DNA of 29,086 nt, from positions 1 through 29,086 of the forward strand of contig JAQVDA010000001.1 of the NCBI GenBank assembly GCA_028698535.1, read 5' to 3'. Source of the stretch: Bacilli bacterium (GTDB taxonomy: Bacteria; Bacillota_I; Bacilli_A; RF39; UBA660). Below are positions 15,543-23,361 of the stretch, in pieces. Numbering within the stretch: position 1 is the stretch's first letter; every line of letters begins with the position of its first letter. The notes under the pieces were generated by a model, which worked only from the letters and a program-made list of their open reading frames with translations, was not told where the DNA came from and made no database searches. The translations under genes were made by a program, and so were the position numbers.

Positions 15543-17558
15543 TTAATAGATAAGTGATACACCTAATATATGTTTTTGAACCTTTAATAAGTCGCGAATG
15601 GTAACGGTCCCAGCTTTATTTATGTCCCCTGCTTTAACAAAAGCTCCTTTTAGATTATTTAAACCTAATAAATGCTTTTGAATTATTAATAAATCGTGAA
15701 TAGTTATCTCACCATCACCATTAACATCCCCTGGCATTATAACGGTATAAGTGGTTTCTTCCTTACTGTTATTAATAGTAATAGTATCGCCTGTCGCAAT
15801 TTTCCCGGATACTTTACTATTACCATTATAATCTTTAACCGCAGCTGACACAACGATATTAGTTCCCTCTATTTTGGCTTTAAGCTGTTGTGGACTAGTA
15901 TGTAGATTAATGCCACTTATAAAATTATCGTTAATGTTTAATTTTAAATTATAAAGAATTTCCTCAGAAGTAATCGGAATACTATCATCTTTAGTTATAT
16001 TTAAGGTATAAGTTCTCATATTTCCATTTTGAGCTTTAACTTTAATCTCAACCCGATTATTAGTATCCGGCATATTTATTAAGCCCGTTCCAGAAACTGT
16101 GGCTACTGAACTTATCGGGGGCGCTGCGATGGTGACGCTACTAGCGGGCGGAATACTAATATTATATGTTTGGGTGGTACGATTGAATGACGCAATACTT
16201 TTGTTATTTATTTTTATTTCCTTTAAATAGTTATTAGGATTACCTAATTTAGTTGGTAAAGTAGTTTCTACTGGCATATTGTCATAAACAGGAATAAGAA
16301 AAGTTAGTGGCTGCTCTAAAATGTCATAATCCTTATATGAAGAGTAAGCTGTTGCACCTTCTGATTTTGGGGCTTCAATATTAGTCATATATTGATGAGT
16401 ATGCACATCATAAAAGGCTTGAGGAGAAACATTAAATTTTTGTAAATACATAGTATTTTGGCCTTTATTAATATAACTGCTAGCCAAAAACTCTGACCCC
16501 CCCATTAACGATTTATAAATGTTGTTCCAAGGTCGACCGAAAATACCTTCCCTAAAGGCATAGGCAAGTCCATTACATATTACCTCATCTAGATTCTTGC
16601 CATAAGCATTGACATTAAAGAAATTATAAGTATTAATATAAGAAGCACAGGCGGGATAGGGATTACCACTTACCAAAGGTCCCGCTTTGGTTCCCTGTTC
16701 TTGCCTAACTCTCGACGCTAAATGAATCGGACTGGCTTTGGTCTTTTCCGCAGCCTCAATAAAAGTTGATGCATATGATTTTGATTTACCTTCATGAACA
16801 TAAGTATTAGCCATAAAAGTGCCATCCAATATTTTCTGTACCACAGCGGTAGTATGATAATTATTGTTATAACTTAGCTCTTCATACATTAAAATATTAT
16901 AAGGATTTAAAAAGTTTCTAGGATCAAGATAATAAGCCACAACTTCTTTATTAGCAGCCCGCCAATCTCCATTATCAAATTTTTTCCAACTATCATTATC
17001 CCAATCATAAGCACCTGGCTCGGTAGAAAAATAAGCAACATCACGCGAGGAAGAGATAAGGCTTTTACCAGTTGCGCTTTGCGCATTAACCGTGCTTTGC
17101 CAATCTAAATTTGTCATTAAAGGTTCAAACTGCCAATTGGGGTATAAAGCGTGTAAAAACCGTAAGCCTGGTAAATAGCTATCAGGAAAGCCCTTTGATT
17201 TTGAAGTAGCCACAAACTCATCATCATTATCAAGACTGTATTTATATATAGTAATTAAATCGCTCCGCATATATCCCTGATAAGAGACACCAGCGTAGAT
17301 AAATTGAATATGGTACCAGTTATAACCATCAGTCCCCGCTTTGGTGTCGAGAATAGTTACTTTGTGCCCAGCAGAAAGTTGAACTCCCCTGGCACCCGCC
17401 ATAACATTAGGATGGGTTGTTCCTGGTCCGGTCCTAACATTAGCCGTAACATTAACGAGTGGTTGAGAAATAGTTTCAGCATATATATTAGTAGGAATAA
17501 GGAAAATATTAATTAAAAAAGCAATAATTAATAATCTATTTACTAATCTTATCTTCAT
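15543..17558 (-). CDS. Secreted SH3b-glucosaminidase-dockerin protein
   Basis: About 671 aa. Signal peptide 1-29 ends NIYA-ET. A bacterial SH3 domain covers about 30-105 (VTANVRTGPG, WYHIQF, GYMRSDLI). An endo-beta-N-acetylglucosaminidase domain covers about 115-400 with FPDSYLPGLRFLHALYPNW, YYLDPRNFLN and HLASRVRQEQGT; Glu287 in RQEQG is the likely catalytic acid. Next come a cadherin-like repeat (about 443-523) and a further beta domain. The C-terminus (about 611-671) is a type I dockerin with two Ca-loop/helix repeats: DVNGDGEITIHD and DINKAGTVTIRD, each followed by LL-x-x-QKH-x-LG. The second repeat has Ala649 in place of a calcium ligand. Start ATG 17558 (GGGAG upstream) is chosen because the ATG at 17609 lies at the predicted transcription start. 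It is first in the operon with the cohesin gene. Confidence 0.92.
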   Translation of the reverse strand: MKIRLVNRLLIIAFLINIFLIPTNIYAETISQPLVNVTANVRTGPGTTHPNVMAGARGVQLSAGHKVTILDTKAGTDGYNWYHIQFIYAGVSYQGYMRSDLITIYKYSLDNDDEFVATSKSKGFPDSYLPGLRFLHALYPNWQFEPLMTNLDWQSTVNAQSATGKSLISSSRDVAYFSTEPGAYDWDNDSWKKFDNGDWRAANKEVVAYYLDPRNFLNPYNILMYEELSYNNNYHTTAVVQKILDGTFMANTYVHEGKSKSYASTFIEAAEKTKASPIHLASRVRQEQGTKAGPLVSGNPYPACASYINTYNFFNVNAYGKNLDEVICNGLAYAFREGIFGRPWNNIYKSLMGGSEFLASSYINKGQNTMYLQKFNVSPQAFYDVHTHQYMTNIEAPKSEGATAYSSYKDYDILEQPLTFLIPVYDNMPVETTLPTKLGNPNNYLKEIKINNKSIASFNRTTQTYNISIPPASSVTIAAPPISSVATVSGTGLINMPDTNNRVEIKVKAQNGNMRTYTLNITKDDSIPITSEEILYNLKLNINDNFISGINLHTSPQQLKAKIEGTNIVVSAAVKDYNGNSKVSGKIATGDTITINNSKEETTYTVIMPGDVNGDGEITIHDLLIIQKHLLGLNNLKGAFVKAGDINKAGTVTIRDLLKVQKHILGVSLIY

Positions 17559-17613
17559 GGCAATCTCCCTTTCTTGTCCTAATTTATGTTTGAGATAACA
17601 GTTTCTCATTTAA

Positions 17614-17622
17614 ATTATAACA
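17614..17622 (-). promoter_or_regulatory. Extended -10 promoter of the glucosaminidase-cohesin operon
   Basis: Minus strand TGTTATAAT preceded by a run of about ten T. The start is expected near 17607, leaving about 50 bases of leader to the ATG at 17558 and excluding the upstream ATG as a usable start. Confidence 0.55.
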
Positions 17623-17661
17623 AAAAAAAAAGGAAGAGCCAATCCTTCGGTCTAAAAACCG
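17621..17661 (-). terminator. Probable terminator upstream of the glucosaminidase gene
   Basis: On the minus strand CGGT/ACCG forms a small hairpin. It is followed by AAGGA-TTGGCTCT-TCCTT and about ten T (17621-17631). The stems are short, so this is a weak terminator call. It would end transcripts coming from helD and the tandem RNA elements. Confidence 0.4.
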
Positions 17662-17696
17662 CCCTAAAATAAGTAAACTATGTCAAGTAATAAAAG

Positions 17697-17759
17697 TGGG
17701 TATATTCACCTTGCGGTGAATATACCCATTGTCACAGCAATAACCTATTGCTGTGACAT
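17697..17759 (-). ncRNA. Two-hairpin RNA element, copy 1
   Basis: Minus-strand order: stem A TGTCACAGCAATA-GGT-TATTGCTGTGACA (13 bp, 17730-17758), then stem B, 14 bp (17697-17728) closed by the tetraloop GCAA. C(GCAA)G is a classical GNRA tetraloop only in the minus-strand sense. A TATAAT at 17764-17769 would start transcription at about 17757-17759, exactly at stem A. After stem B comes CTTTTATTA, a weak U tract. Compared with copy 2, four base pairs of stem B differ and all are compensated. Family not recognised. Confidence 0.6.
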
Positions 17760-17763
17760 TAAT

Positions 17764-17769
17764 ATTATA
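17764..17769 (-). promoter_or_regulatory. -10 box upstream of RNA element copy 1
   Basis: Minus strand TATAAT within the conserved string GAATATAATATTA. It is shared with copy 2, together with an upstream TGTATA at about the -35 distance (18-base spacing). The -35 is poor. Confidence 0.4.
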
Positions 17770-17896
17770 TTCAACATTATAAAAAAATATACATTTTTTA
17801 TAATTTTTTTTATTACTCAAAAGACATTGGTATTAAAAATAAATTCGGTGATTTTATTTTAATTAATAATATAAGTAAGTATTAGAATAATATGTA

Positions 17897-17963
17897 ATAA
17901 TGGGAACATCCACTTTGCAGTGGATGTTCCCATTATCACAGCAATAGATTATTGCTGTGACAC
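17897..17963 (-). ncRNA. Two-hairpin RNA element, copy 2
   Basis: Minus-strand order: stem A (17936-17960, 11 strict base pairs, extending through a G-U pair and one more pair at 17934-17962) with loop ATC. Stem B follows: 18 perfect base pairs (17897-17914 with 17919-17936) closed by GCAA. The G-C pair of copy 1 stem A is a G-U wobble here in minus sense but would be an A-C mismatch in plus sense, which favours the minus strand. TATAAT at 17968-17973 precedes it. No clear U tract follows stem B, so the two copies may also be co-transcribed from helD. Function unknown. Confidence 0.6.
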
Positions 17964-17967
17964 TAAT

Positions 17968-17973
17968 ATTATA
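17968..17973 (-). promoter_or_regulatory. -10 box upstream of RNA element copy 2
   Basis: Minus strand TATAAT in the same conserved context as in copy 1, with TGCATA 17 bases upstream as a poor -35. Its conservation in an otherwise diverged flank argues that it is used. Confidence 0.4.
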
Positions 17974-18087
17974 TTCGACTTGCTTAAAAATATGCATAAT
18001 TTTAAATTTTAATAGTAAATTAATACCAAATTTCATAATTTTCTAGAAAATCGGGTTAGATTTTATTTTAAAAGACCCTTACTTTGC

Positions 18088-20199
18088 TTATTTTTTTATT
18101 CTGTTTTCGCTTAAAACATATAACTTATGAAGAGCCCTACTACATGCTACATAAAATAATTTTTTATTGTCCTCCAAAAAACCATCTTCTTTTACATCAT
18201 AAACAATAACCGCATCAAACTCTAACCCCTTAGCCAAATAAATTGGTAACACCATTATTTTATGATTAATATTATCTTCGTTAGTCAGATGCTCATAATA
18301 TTCAATACCTAGAGCTTTTAAACGCTTTTTTACTTCTCTCATCTGATGTTTATTTTTAGTAATAACAGCAGTAGTGTTGTAATCTTTGCTAAAGCTATCA
18401 TTTATAGCTTGAAGGAAAAAATCACTATTACATAAATTGGGGATGGTATCTATTACCACGGGGTCTTCTGTATGCCGATTAATTAAATTAACTTTTTTTA
18501 AATCTAATATATTATTACAAAAGCGAGTAATCTCATAACTATTACGATAGCTATACAATAATTTTAAACATTCTGTTTCCTTATCTAGAAAAATAGCCTC
18601 TATTTCTTTTAAAGTCTGATACTCAAACAATGGATTAAGACCTTGATTAGGGTCCCCTAAAATAGTAAAATGAGCCTTGGGAAATATATTTCTCATTATT
18701 ATAAATTGTAAATGGTTATAATCTTGAGCCTCATCTATAACTACCTGCTTAATTGTTTTATCTATCACAAAACCTTGCAGTTTCCCTTTTAAATATAAAA
18801 GTATAATCGCATCTTCATAATTAATTTTAGTGTTTAATAAACCATCTATAGAAATATCGCAAAACGTTTGGATATTTATTGTGGGGTATTTTTGGCCTAT
18901 TAATTTTTTTATTGTCGGGCTTTCATACATTTTTATTAATAAATCTTTAATATCATTATTATATATAATTTGGCTCCTAATAATTAACCGTATTTCTTCT
19001 CTTCTTAGTGGGCGTTCTAGCATATGACTATATTTCATGGCCCCATAATCAATTAATTTTTCTAAACGCATATATGGTGGTAACATCTTATAATTTATAC
19101 TATATAGTTTTTTACATTGTTCCTTCTTTAAAACAACAATATCTTTAATAATAATATCTGAGAATTCTAGTTTGTTACTAATTTCTTCAATGTACGCATC
19201 AATAATAGATTTAAAGTTATTAGACATTTTAACCATAATTGTGTCCTTCGTATCTTGATCAACATTAATATAAATACGTTCGATAAAATTAGAATAAGAT
19301 TCCATCTTTTTATACTCTGTTATAAAACTATGTATATAATCAGCAAACAGGGTATTAATGACATTTTCTTCGCCTAGACTAGGTAAAACATCCCCAATAT
19401 AATCACTAAATATATTACTAGGCGAGAATATTAGTATTTGATTTGAGGTTAATTTGTTGTTTTCATTTCTATGTTTATATAATAGATAAGCGATGCGATG
19501 AAGGGAAATAGAAGTTTTACCCGACCCAGCCGGCCCTTCAACAATTAAAATCTTCGTAGTGGTATTTCTTATAATTTTATTTTGTTCCTTTTGAATCGTT
19601 GTTACTATATGCCTCATTTTATTGGAAGTACTTTTACCTAACATATCTTGTAACATTTCATCATTTATATTTAGTGAACTGTCAAATGCATATTTTAATA
19701 TTCCTTTTTCTATTTTATATTGTCTTTTTAGTTTAATTTCACCGGAAATTATGCCGCTTGGTGTCTGGTAACTCACCTTACCTAATTCATAATCATAATA
19801 TAAACCCGCTATTGGACTGCGCCAATCATATATATAGTTTGTGAATTTGTCACTTAAACCAGTTAAACCAATATAAATTTTTTCCGGTTCTGTAAAATTT
19901 TTATCTTGAAAATCAATCCTACCAAAATAAGGCTTATCTAACATTTGTTTCAAAAGGATAACCTTTGCTTGAAACAAATCACCAACGCCAATATTTACTT
20001 CAACAATATTTTTATTAACCGCAATGTTTATCGTATCTATCCTTGATATGCTTTCCCACATATATTTTTTATGTTTAGTAACCATTTTATGGAGACTATT
20101 TATTTTGTACTCGCGAAGCTTAATCTGTTGTTTTAATAATACTAAAACTCTTTCTAAATATTTTTTCTCGGCATATAATTCGTTTGGGGATAGTGACAT
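18088..20199 (-). CDS. helD: HelD-like RNA polymerase recycling helicase
   Basis: About 703 aa, a superfamily 1 (UvrD/Rep-like) ATPase of the HelD family, which releases stalled or post-termination RNA polymerase. The N-terminal coiled arm is about 1-60 (LYAEKKYLERVLVLLKQQIK). Family hallmarks are PYFGRIDF, YDWRSPIAGLYYDYELG, GEIKLKRQYKIEKG and KMRHIVTTIQKEQNKIIRN. Walker A is EGPAGSGKTSISLHRIAYLL, followed by ILIFSPSNIFSDYIGDVLPSLGE, the DEAQDYNHLQF Walker B and the C-terminal AKGLEFDAVIVYDV and FYVACSRALHKL. Start ATG 20199 is chosen because GGAGGCGG lies just upstream; the ATG at 20250 adds 17 residues foreign to the family and has no ribosome site. No terminator lies before the tandem RNA elements. 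Confidence 0.93.
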   Translation of the reverse strand: MSLSPNELYAEKKYLERVLVLLKQQIKLREYKINSLHKMVTKHKKYMWESISRIDTINIAVNKNIVEVNIGVGDLFQAKVILLKQMLDKPYFGRIDFQDKNFTEPEKIYIGLTGLSDKFTNYIYDWRSPIAGLYYDYELGKVSYQTPSGIISGEIKLKRQYKIEKGILKYAFDSSLNINDEMLQDMLGKSTSNKMRHIVTTIQKEQNKIIRNTTTKILIVEGPAGSGKTSISLHRIAYLLYKHRNENNKLTSNQILIFSPSNIFSDYIGDVLPSLGEENVINTLFADYIHSFITEYKKMESYSNFIERIYINVDQDTKDTIMVKMSNNFKSIIDAYIEEISNKLEFSDIIIKDIVVLKKEQCKKLYSINYKMLPPYMRLEKLIDYGAMKYSHMLERPLRREEIRLIIRSQIIYNNDIKDLLIKMYESPTIKKLIGQKYPTINIQTFCDISIDGLLNTKINYEDAIILLYLKGKLQGFVIDKTIKQVVIDEAQDYNHLQFIIMRNIFPKAHFTILGDPNQGLNPLFEYQTLKEIEAIFLDKETECLKLLYSYRNSYEITRFCNNILDLKKVNLINRHTEDPVVIDTIPNLCNSDFFLQAINDSFSKDYNTTAVITKNKHQMREVKKRLKALGIEYYEHLTNEDNINHKIMVLPIYLAKGLEFDAVIVYDVKEDGFLEDNKKLFYVACSRALHKLYVLSENRIKK

Positions 20200-20201
20200 T
20201 T

Positions 20202-20430
20202 TCCGCCTCCTAAAAAAGCCGTGGTAAAATTTCCATCTTCGCTTTATCATTTATAGATAATATAGTAATAATTTGTTTTAACATAGCCGTTGCAAAAATA
20301 TAACGACACAAAATACATAGTCTATTATAATTTTATCATATTAAACTAAGTATATTAAGTTTTTTGCCGTTATTCTGTTACTGGTGTTTACACTCTGACA
20401 TTTATGACTAACAAAATATCAGCATTACTA
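20202..20430. other. Divergent intergenic region between helD and the LCP gene
   Basis: AT-rich spacer with several TATAAT-like strings on the minus strand but no hexamer pair good enough to name as the helD promoter. No hairpin, repeat or small open frame with a ribosome site was seen. Confidence 0.5.
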
Positions 20431-20459
20431 TTGTTTTCGTTATTAATTTACTTTATAAT
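20431..20459 (+). promoter_or_regulatory. Promoter of the LCP gene
   Basis: TTGTTT (20431-20436), 17-base spacer, TATAAT (20454-20459). The -10 is perfect and the -35 moderate. The ATG follows 35 bases later behind GGCGGTG. Confidence 0.6.
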
Positions 20460-20493
20460 GTTATAGTATATTGAATAATGTGGCGGTGATAAA

Positions 20494-22689
20494 ATGAGAT
20501 TATTTACAAGGAATTATAAAACCCTTAAAAGGTATATTAATAATATGCCGAATAAACCTTGCTTCTATATATTAACTTTTCTTTTTGCCTCTTTAGTAAT
20601 CATAACCGGATATTTTATTTTTTTATTAGTAAAATTAGCCGGGATTGAAACCTTTTGGCGATATCTTATTATAACCCTATCAATCTTGGGTTTAATTGTT
20701 TTCTTTTTCTTTTATAAAAAGGTGGTTACTGGAAATAAAAAAAGTAAAATGGTTATTTTTATTATAACTTTGTTACTAATTATTCCGGTTGAAGGTTTTA
20801 TTATTTTTAATATTAATAAAATGTTTTCTTCTTTGGCAAGGATAAATAGAGAAATGGTAACCTATTCAACTAGTTTAGTAACTTTAGTGAATAGCGATTT
20901 AAATACCATTAATGATGTTAGTGGTTTAAAACTGGGTATTATTAAAGATAAGGATAGTATTGAAGGCTATATCATAAGCCAAGAAATTATTAAGGCAAAT
21001 AAATTAAAAGATAATAATGAGATTATTGAATATGATAACTTTATTTTGATGGTTAGTGATTTATACGCTAAAGAAGTAGATGCTATTTTTTTGCCTACTA
21101 ATTATGCTTTTATGTTTGCGTCCATTGACGAATTTAATAATATTAAGCACGAAACAAAAGTTATTATCAAAAAAGATAAGAAAATGCCTAGAGACATAAT
21201 TACTACTGATAGCAGTGATAAAAAGTTAACCGAGCCTTTTACCCTTTTATTACTGGGCGTGGATTCAGAACATGAAGGATTAAATAAAAATGCCGCTTTT
21301 AATGGTGATGCGTTAATGTTAATTACTTTTAATCCAAATACATTAAGTGCGACCATGTTAAGTATCCCAAGAGATAGTTACGTACCGATTATGTGTTTTA
21401 AAGACCAGATAGAAAATAAAATAACTCATGCGGCTTGGTATGGTGAATCTTGTATGATTAAGACCATTGAAAATTTTACCGGTATTGATATTGATTATTA
21501 TATTAAAATGAATTTTAAAGGGGTGGTCGCTTTAGTTGATGCCCTTGATGGAATATATGTTGATGTCCCGATTACTTTTTGTTCGCAAAATAGTGACCGG
21601 AAAACTGGTAAACACAGCGTTTGTTTACAAAAAGGATATCGTAAATTAAATGGCGAACAAGCTTTAGCGTTAAGTAGAAACCGTAATGTCTTAGGAGATG
21701 ATATCACCCGCGGATTATACCAACAATTAGTGGTTGCGGGGATGTTAAATAAAGCTAAAGATATTAGAAACTTAAATCAAATTTATAGTATCTTGGATAC
21801 AATTAGTAATAATTTAGATACTAATATTAATACCAAACAAATATTATCTTTTTATGAAGTCGGGAAAGATATTATCGCGAAAGACAAAAGTTATTACAAT
21901 GATGATTTAGTCTATATTGAAAAATTATATTTAGATGGTTACAATAAATACATTTGGGATGAAGGCATGAGGCTAGCGTTATCAAATTATGTATATAATC
22001 GTGCTAGTTTAAAAGATGTCGTTAGAGCGATGGAAATTAATTTAGATTTAGAAAAACCAAATATTATTAAGACTTTTAGTTTTTCCATTAATGAGCCTTA
22101 TAAAGTAACCGTTATTGGGAAAGGTCCTTATAGAACTGATTATGTAATTAAAACGGTCCCTAATTTTACTCAGCAAAGTAAAGAATGGGCCCTTAATTGG
22201 GGAGTGCAAAATAACATTAAAATATCTTTTACTACTATTGATAATACTCATCAGGAATATAAAGACACATATGTAAATGGCCAAATAATAGGCCAAAGTA
22301 TTCCCGAACATTTTCGACTAGATAAAATGAATAAAGCCAAAGGTATTACCTTAAAGGTAATTAAAAAAGAAGAAAATATATTAGATGGTGAAATAATTAA
22401 TTGTAATTTAGAAGAGAATAGCCACCTATCTAATTGTTTAGTACCTAACATGCAAGGATGGACTCTTAACCAATTTGATAATTGGTATCATAGTATTAAA
22501 ATTAATATTATCGTTGAGAAAAAACCGATTGATATTGATAGTGTTACCCCTCTTTATGATCCGTCCAAAGCCGGTACTATTAATAGTCAAAGTAAGGACG
22601 CCGGCACTAAATTAATTGATATTGCGGAAATAATTGTTTATTACTTTGTAAAACCCGCCGATGTTAAAGATGAGGCCCCTGCTGATTAA
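20494..22689 (+). CDS. LytR-CpsA-Psr (LCP) family protein with SBP-like insert and PASTA-like tail
   Basis: A 731-aa envelope protein. Three transmembrane helices (about 23-46, 54-74, 86-108) replace the usual single one. Residues about 125-232 resemble one lobe of a type 3 solute-binding domain (LNTINDVSGLKLGIIKD, YAKEVDAIFLPTNYA). The LCP core (about 248-425) begins FTLLLLGVDSE and contains Asp272, SIPRDSY (Arg293, Asp294) and the ALALSRNRN arginines, so the pyrophosphate-lipid pocket looks intact. The C-terminal part (about 560-725) has two PASTA-like repeats: VPNFTQQSKEWAL with GQIIGQSIP, then VPNMQGWTLNQF. Family role: transfer of lipid-linked glycopolymers to peptidoglycan. It is monocistronic, with its own promoter and terminator. 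Confidence 0.87.
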   Translation: MRLFTRNYKTLKRYINNMPNKPCFYILTFLFASLVIITGYFIFLLVKLAGIETFWRYLIITLSILGLIVFFFFYKKVVTGNKKSKMVIFIITLLLIIPVEGFIIFNINKMFSSLARINREMVTYSTSLVTLVNSDLNTINDVSGLKLGIIKDKDSIEGYIISQEIIKANKLKDNNEIIEYDNFILMVSDLYAKEVDAIFLPTNYAFMFASIDEFNNIKHETKVIIKKDKKMPRDIITTDSSDKKLTEPFTLLLLGVDSEHEGLNKNAAFNGDALMLITFNPNTLSATMLSIPRDSYVPIMCFKDQIENKITHAAWYGESCMIKTIENFTGIDIDYYIKMNFKGVVALVDALDGIYVDVPITFCSQNSDRKTGKHSVCLQKGYRKLNGEQALALSRNRNVLGDDITRGLYQQLVVAGMLNKAKDIRNLNQIYSILDTISNNLDTNINTKQILSFYEVGKDIIAKDKSYYNDDLVYIEKLYLDGYNKYIWDEGMRLALSNYVYNRASLKDVVRAMEINLDLEKPNIIKTFSFSINEPYKVTVIGKGPYRTDYVIKTVPNFTQQSKEWALNWGVQNNIKISFTTIDNTHQEYKDTYVNGQIIGQSIPEHFRLDKMNKAKGITLKVIKKEENILDGEIINCNLEENSHLSNCLVPNMQGWTLNQFDNWYHSIKINIIVEKKPIDIDSVTPLYDPSKAGTINSQSKDAGTKLIDIAEIIVYYFVKPADVKDEAPAD

Positions 22690-22710
22690 TTAATAGAATA
22701 GCATAAAAAA

Positions 22711-22727
22711 ACCCGATTTTATCGGGT
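22711..22727. terminator. Bidirectional terminator between the LCP gene and the convergent envelope operon
   Basis: ACCCGAT-TTT-ATCGGGT, with seven A on the left and CTTTATT on the right. It is strongest on the minus strand, where seven T follow. The minus-strand gene stop (22730-22732) lies 3 bases away. Confidence 0.85.
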
Positions 22728-22729
22728 CT

Positions 22730-23356
22730 TTATTCTAAGCTCTCCATAGCCACAATAAATAGTTTGTTTTGGTTGTGAACAATTATTATTTCAGCCTTAG
22801 TATCATATCCTAGGTCTTGATTATAAGTCCAATTTAAATTTATGTAATAGGCATCAGGGTCTTCTTTTTCTAGGTATTTAAACGAGGCTTGTTTTATATC
22901 ACTTACTTCGATAGTCTTCACAACTGGTAACTTTTGTTTGCGGTCCCCGTATATGTTGCTTTTAACATACTTATAAATGGTATCGCGAGCATGAAGAATA
23001 AAATTATCTTGATGCTCTGAATGAATGAAGTCAACACCACCAATATCATTTTTGGTTATTTTGTTATTTAGGGTATAAAAATCAACCACAAATAGTTGGG
23101 CGATTAATTTAGCGTATGCTTCTTCGTTTATGGGTTTATGTTCCAATGTATCTTTTAATTTAATAAACAATTCCTTATATAGAGCTGATTTATTTTCAGC
23201 TAAAAGGTAATCATAACCTTCAATCCGGTCTATTACTTGTGGTTGTTCAACGCCTGGTTCTTTTGGGGATAATATTTTAACACCAAACAAAGAAATAATA
23301 GTTACTACTATCACCACTATTAATAAAATAACAATGTTTTTAACTTTTAACCGCAT
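22730..23356 (-). CDS. Membrane-anchored extracytoplasmic protein of unknown function
   Basis: About 208 aa. Basic N-terminus MRLKVKN, a single transmembrane helix (about 8-28), then a soluble extracytoplasmic domain rich in Tyr, Asp and Lys. No family was recognised. The alternating helix/strand pattern with a C-terminal AEIIIVHNQNKLFIVAMESLE could be an NTF2-like fold, but that is a guess. Start ATG 23356 (GGAG 8-10 bases upstream) is preferred over a GTG at 23365 that overlaps the upstream stop. It directly follows the LTA-synthase-like gene and shares its transcript, so an accessory envelope role is likely. Confidence 0.75.
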   Translation of the reverse strand: MRLKVKNIVILLIVVIVVTIISLFGVKILSPKEPGVEQPQVIDRIEGYDYLLAENKSALYKELFIKLKDTLEHKPINEEAYAKLIAQLFVVDFYTLNNKITKNDIGGVDFIHSEHQDNFILHARDTIYKYVKSNIYGDRKQKLPVVKTIEVSDIKQASFKYLEKEDPDAYYINLNWTYNQDLGYDTKAEIIIVHNQNKLFIVAMESLE

Positions 23357-23361
23357 ATTAA

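Larger units (their letters stand above)
17667..18075. repeat. Tandem diverged duplication of a unit of about 205 bases
   Basis: Two copies of a noncoding unit, offset 204-209 bases. Shared features in order are ATAAGTAA, a long hairpin with loop TTGC, a second hairpin TCACAGCAATA/TATTGCTGTGA, TAATATTATATTC, an AT-rich stretch, and GATTTTATTTTAA (17850-17862 and 18059-18071). Identity outside the hairpins is modest, so the duplication is old. No open frame with a ribosome site is present, and no transposase is nearby. The whole gap between helD and the glucosaminidase gene is made of this element. Confidence 0.75.

Noticed and set aside
17559..17609. Upstream start adding 17 residues to the glucosaminidase
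   Set aside because: The ATG at 17609 coincides with the predicted transcription start, lacks a ribosome site and would push the signal peptide inward.
17667..18075. CRISPR array or IS200/IS605 ends
   Set aside because: Only two units, about 205 bases apart, with long inverted repeats and no constant direct repeat with spacers; no cas genes or transposase nearby.
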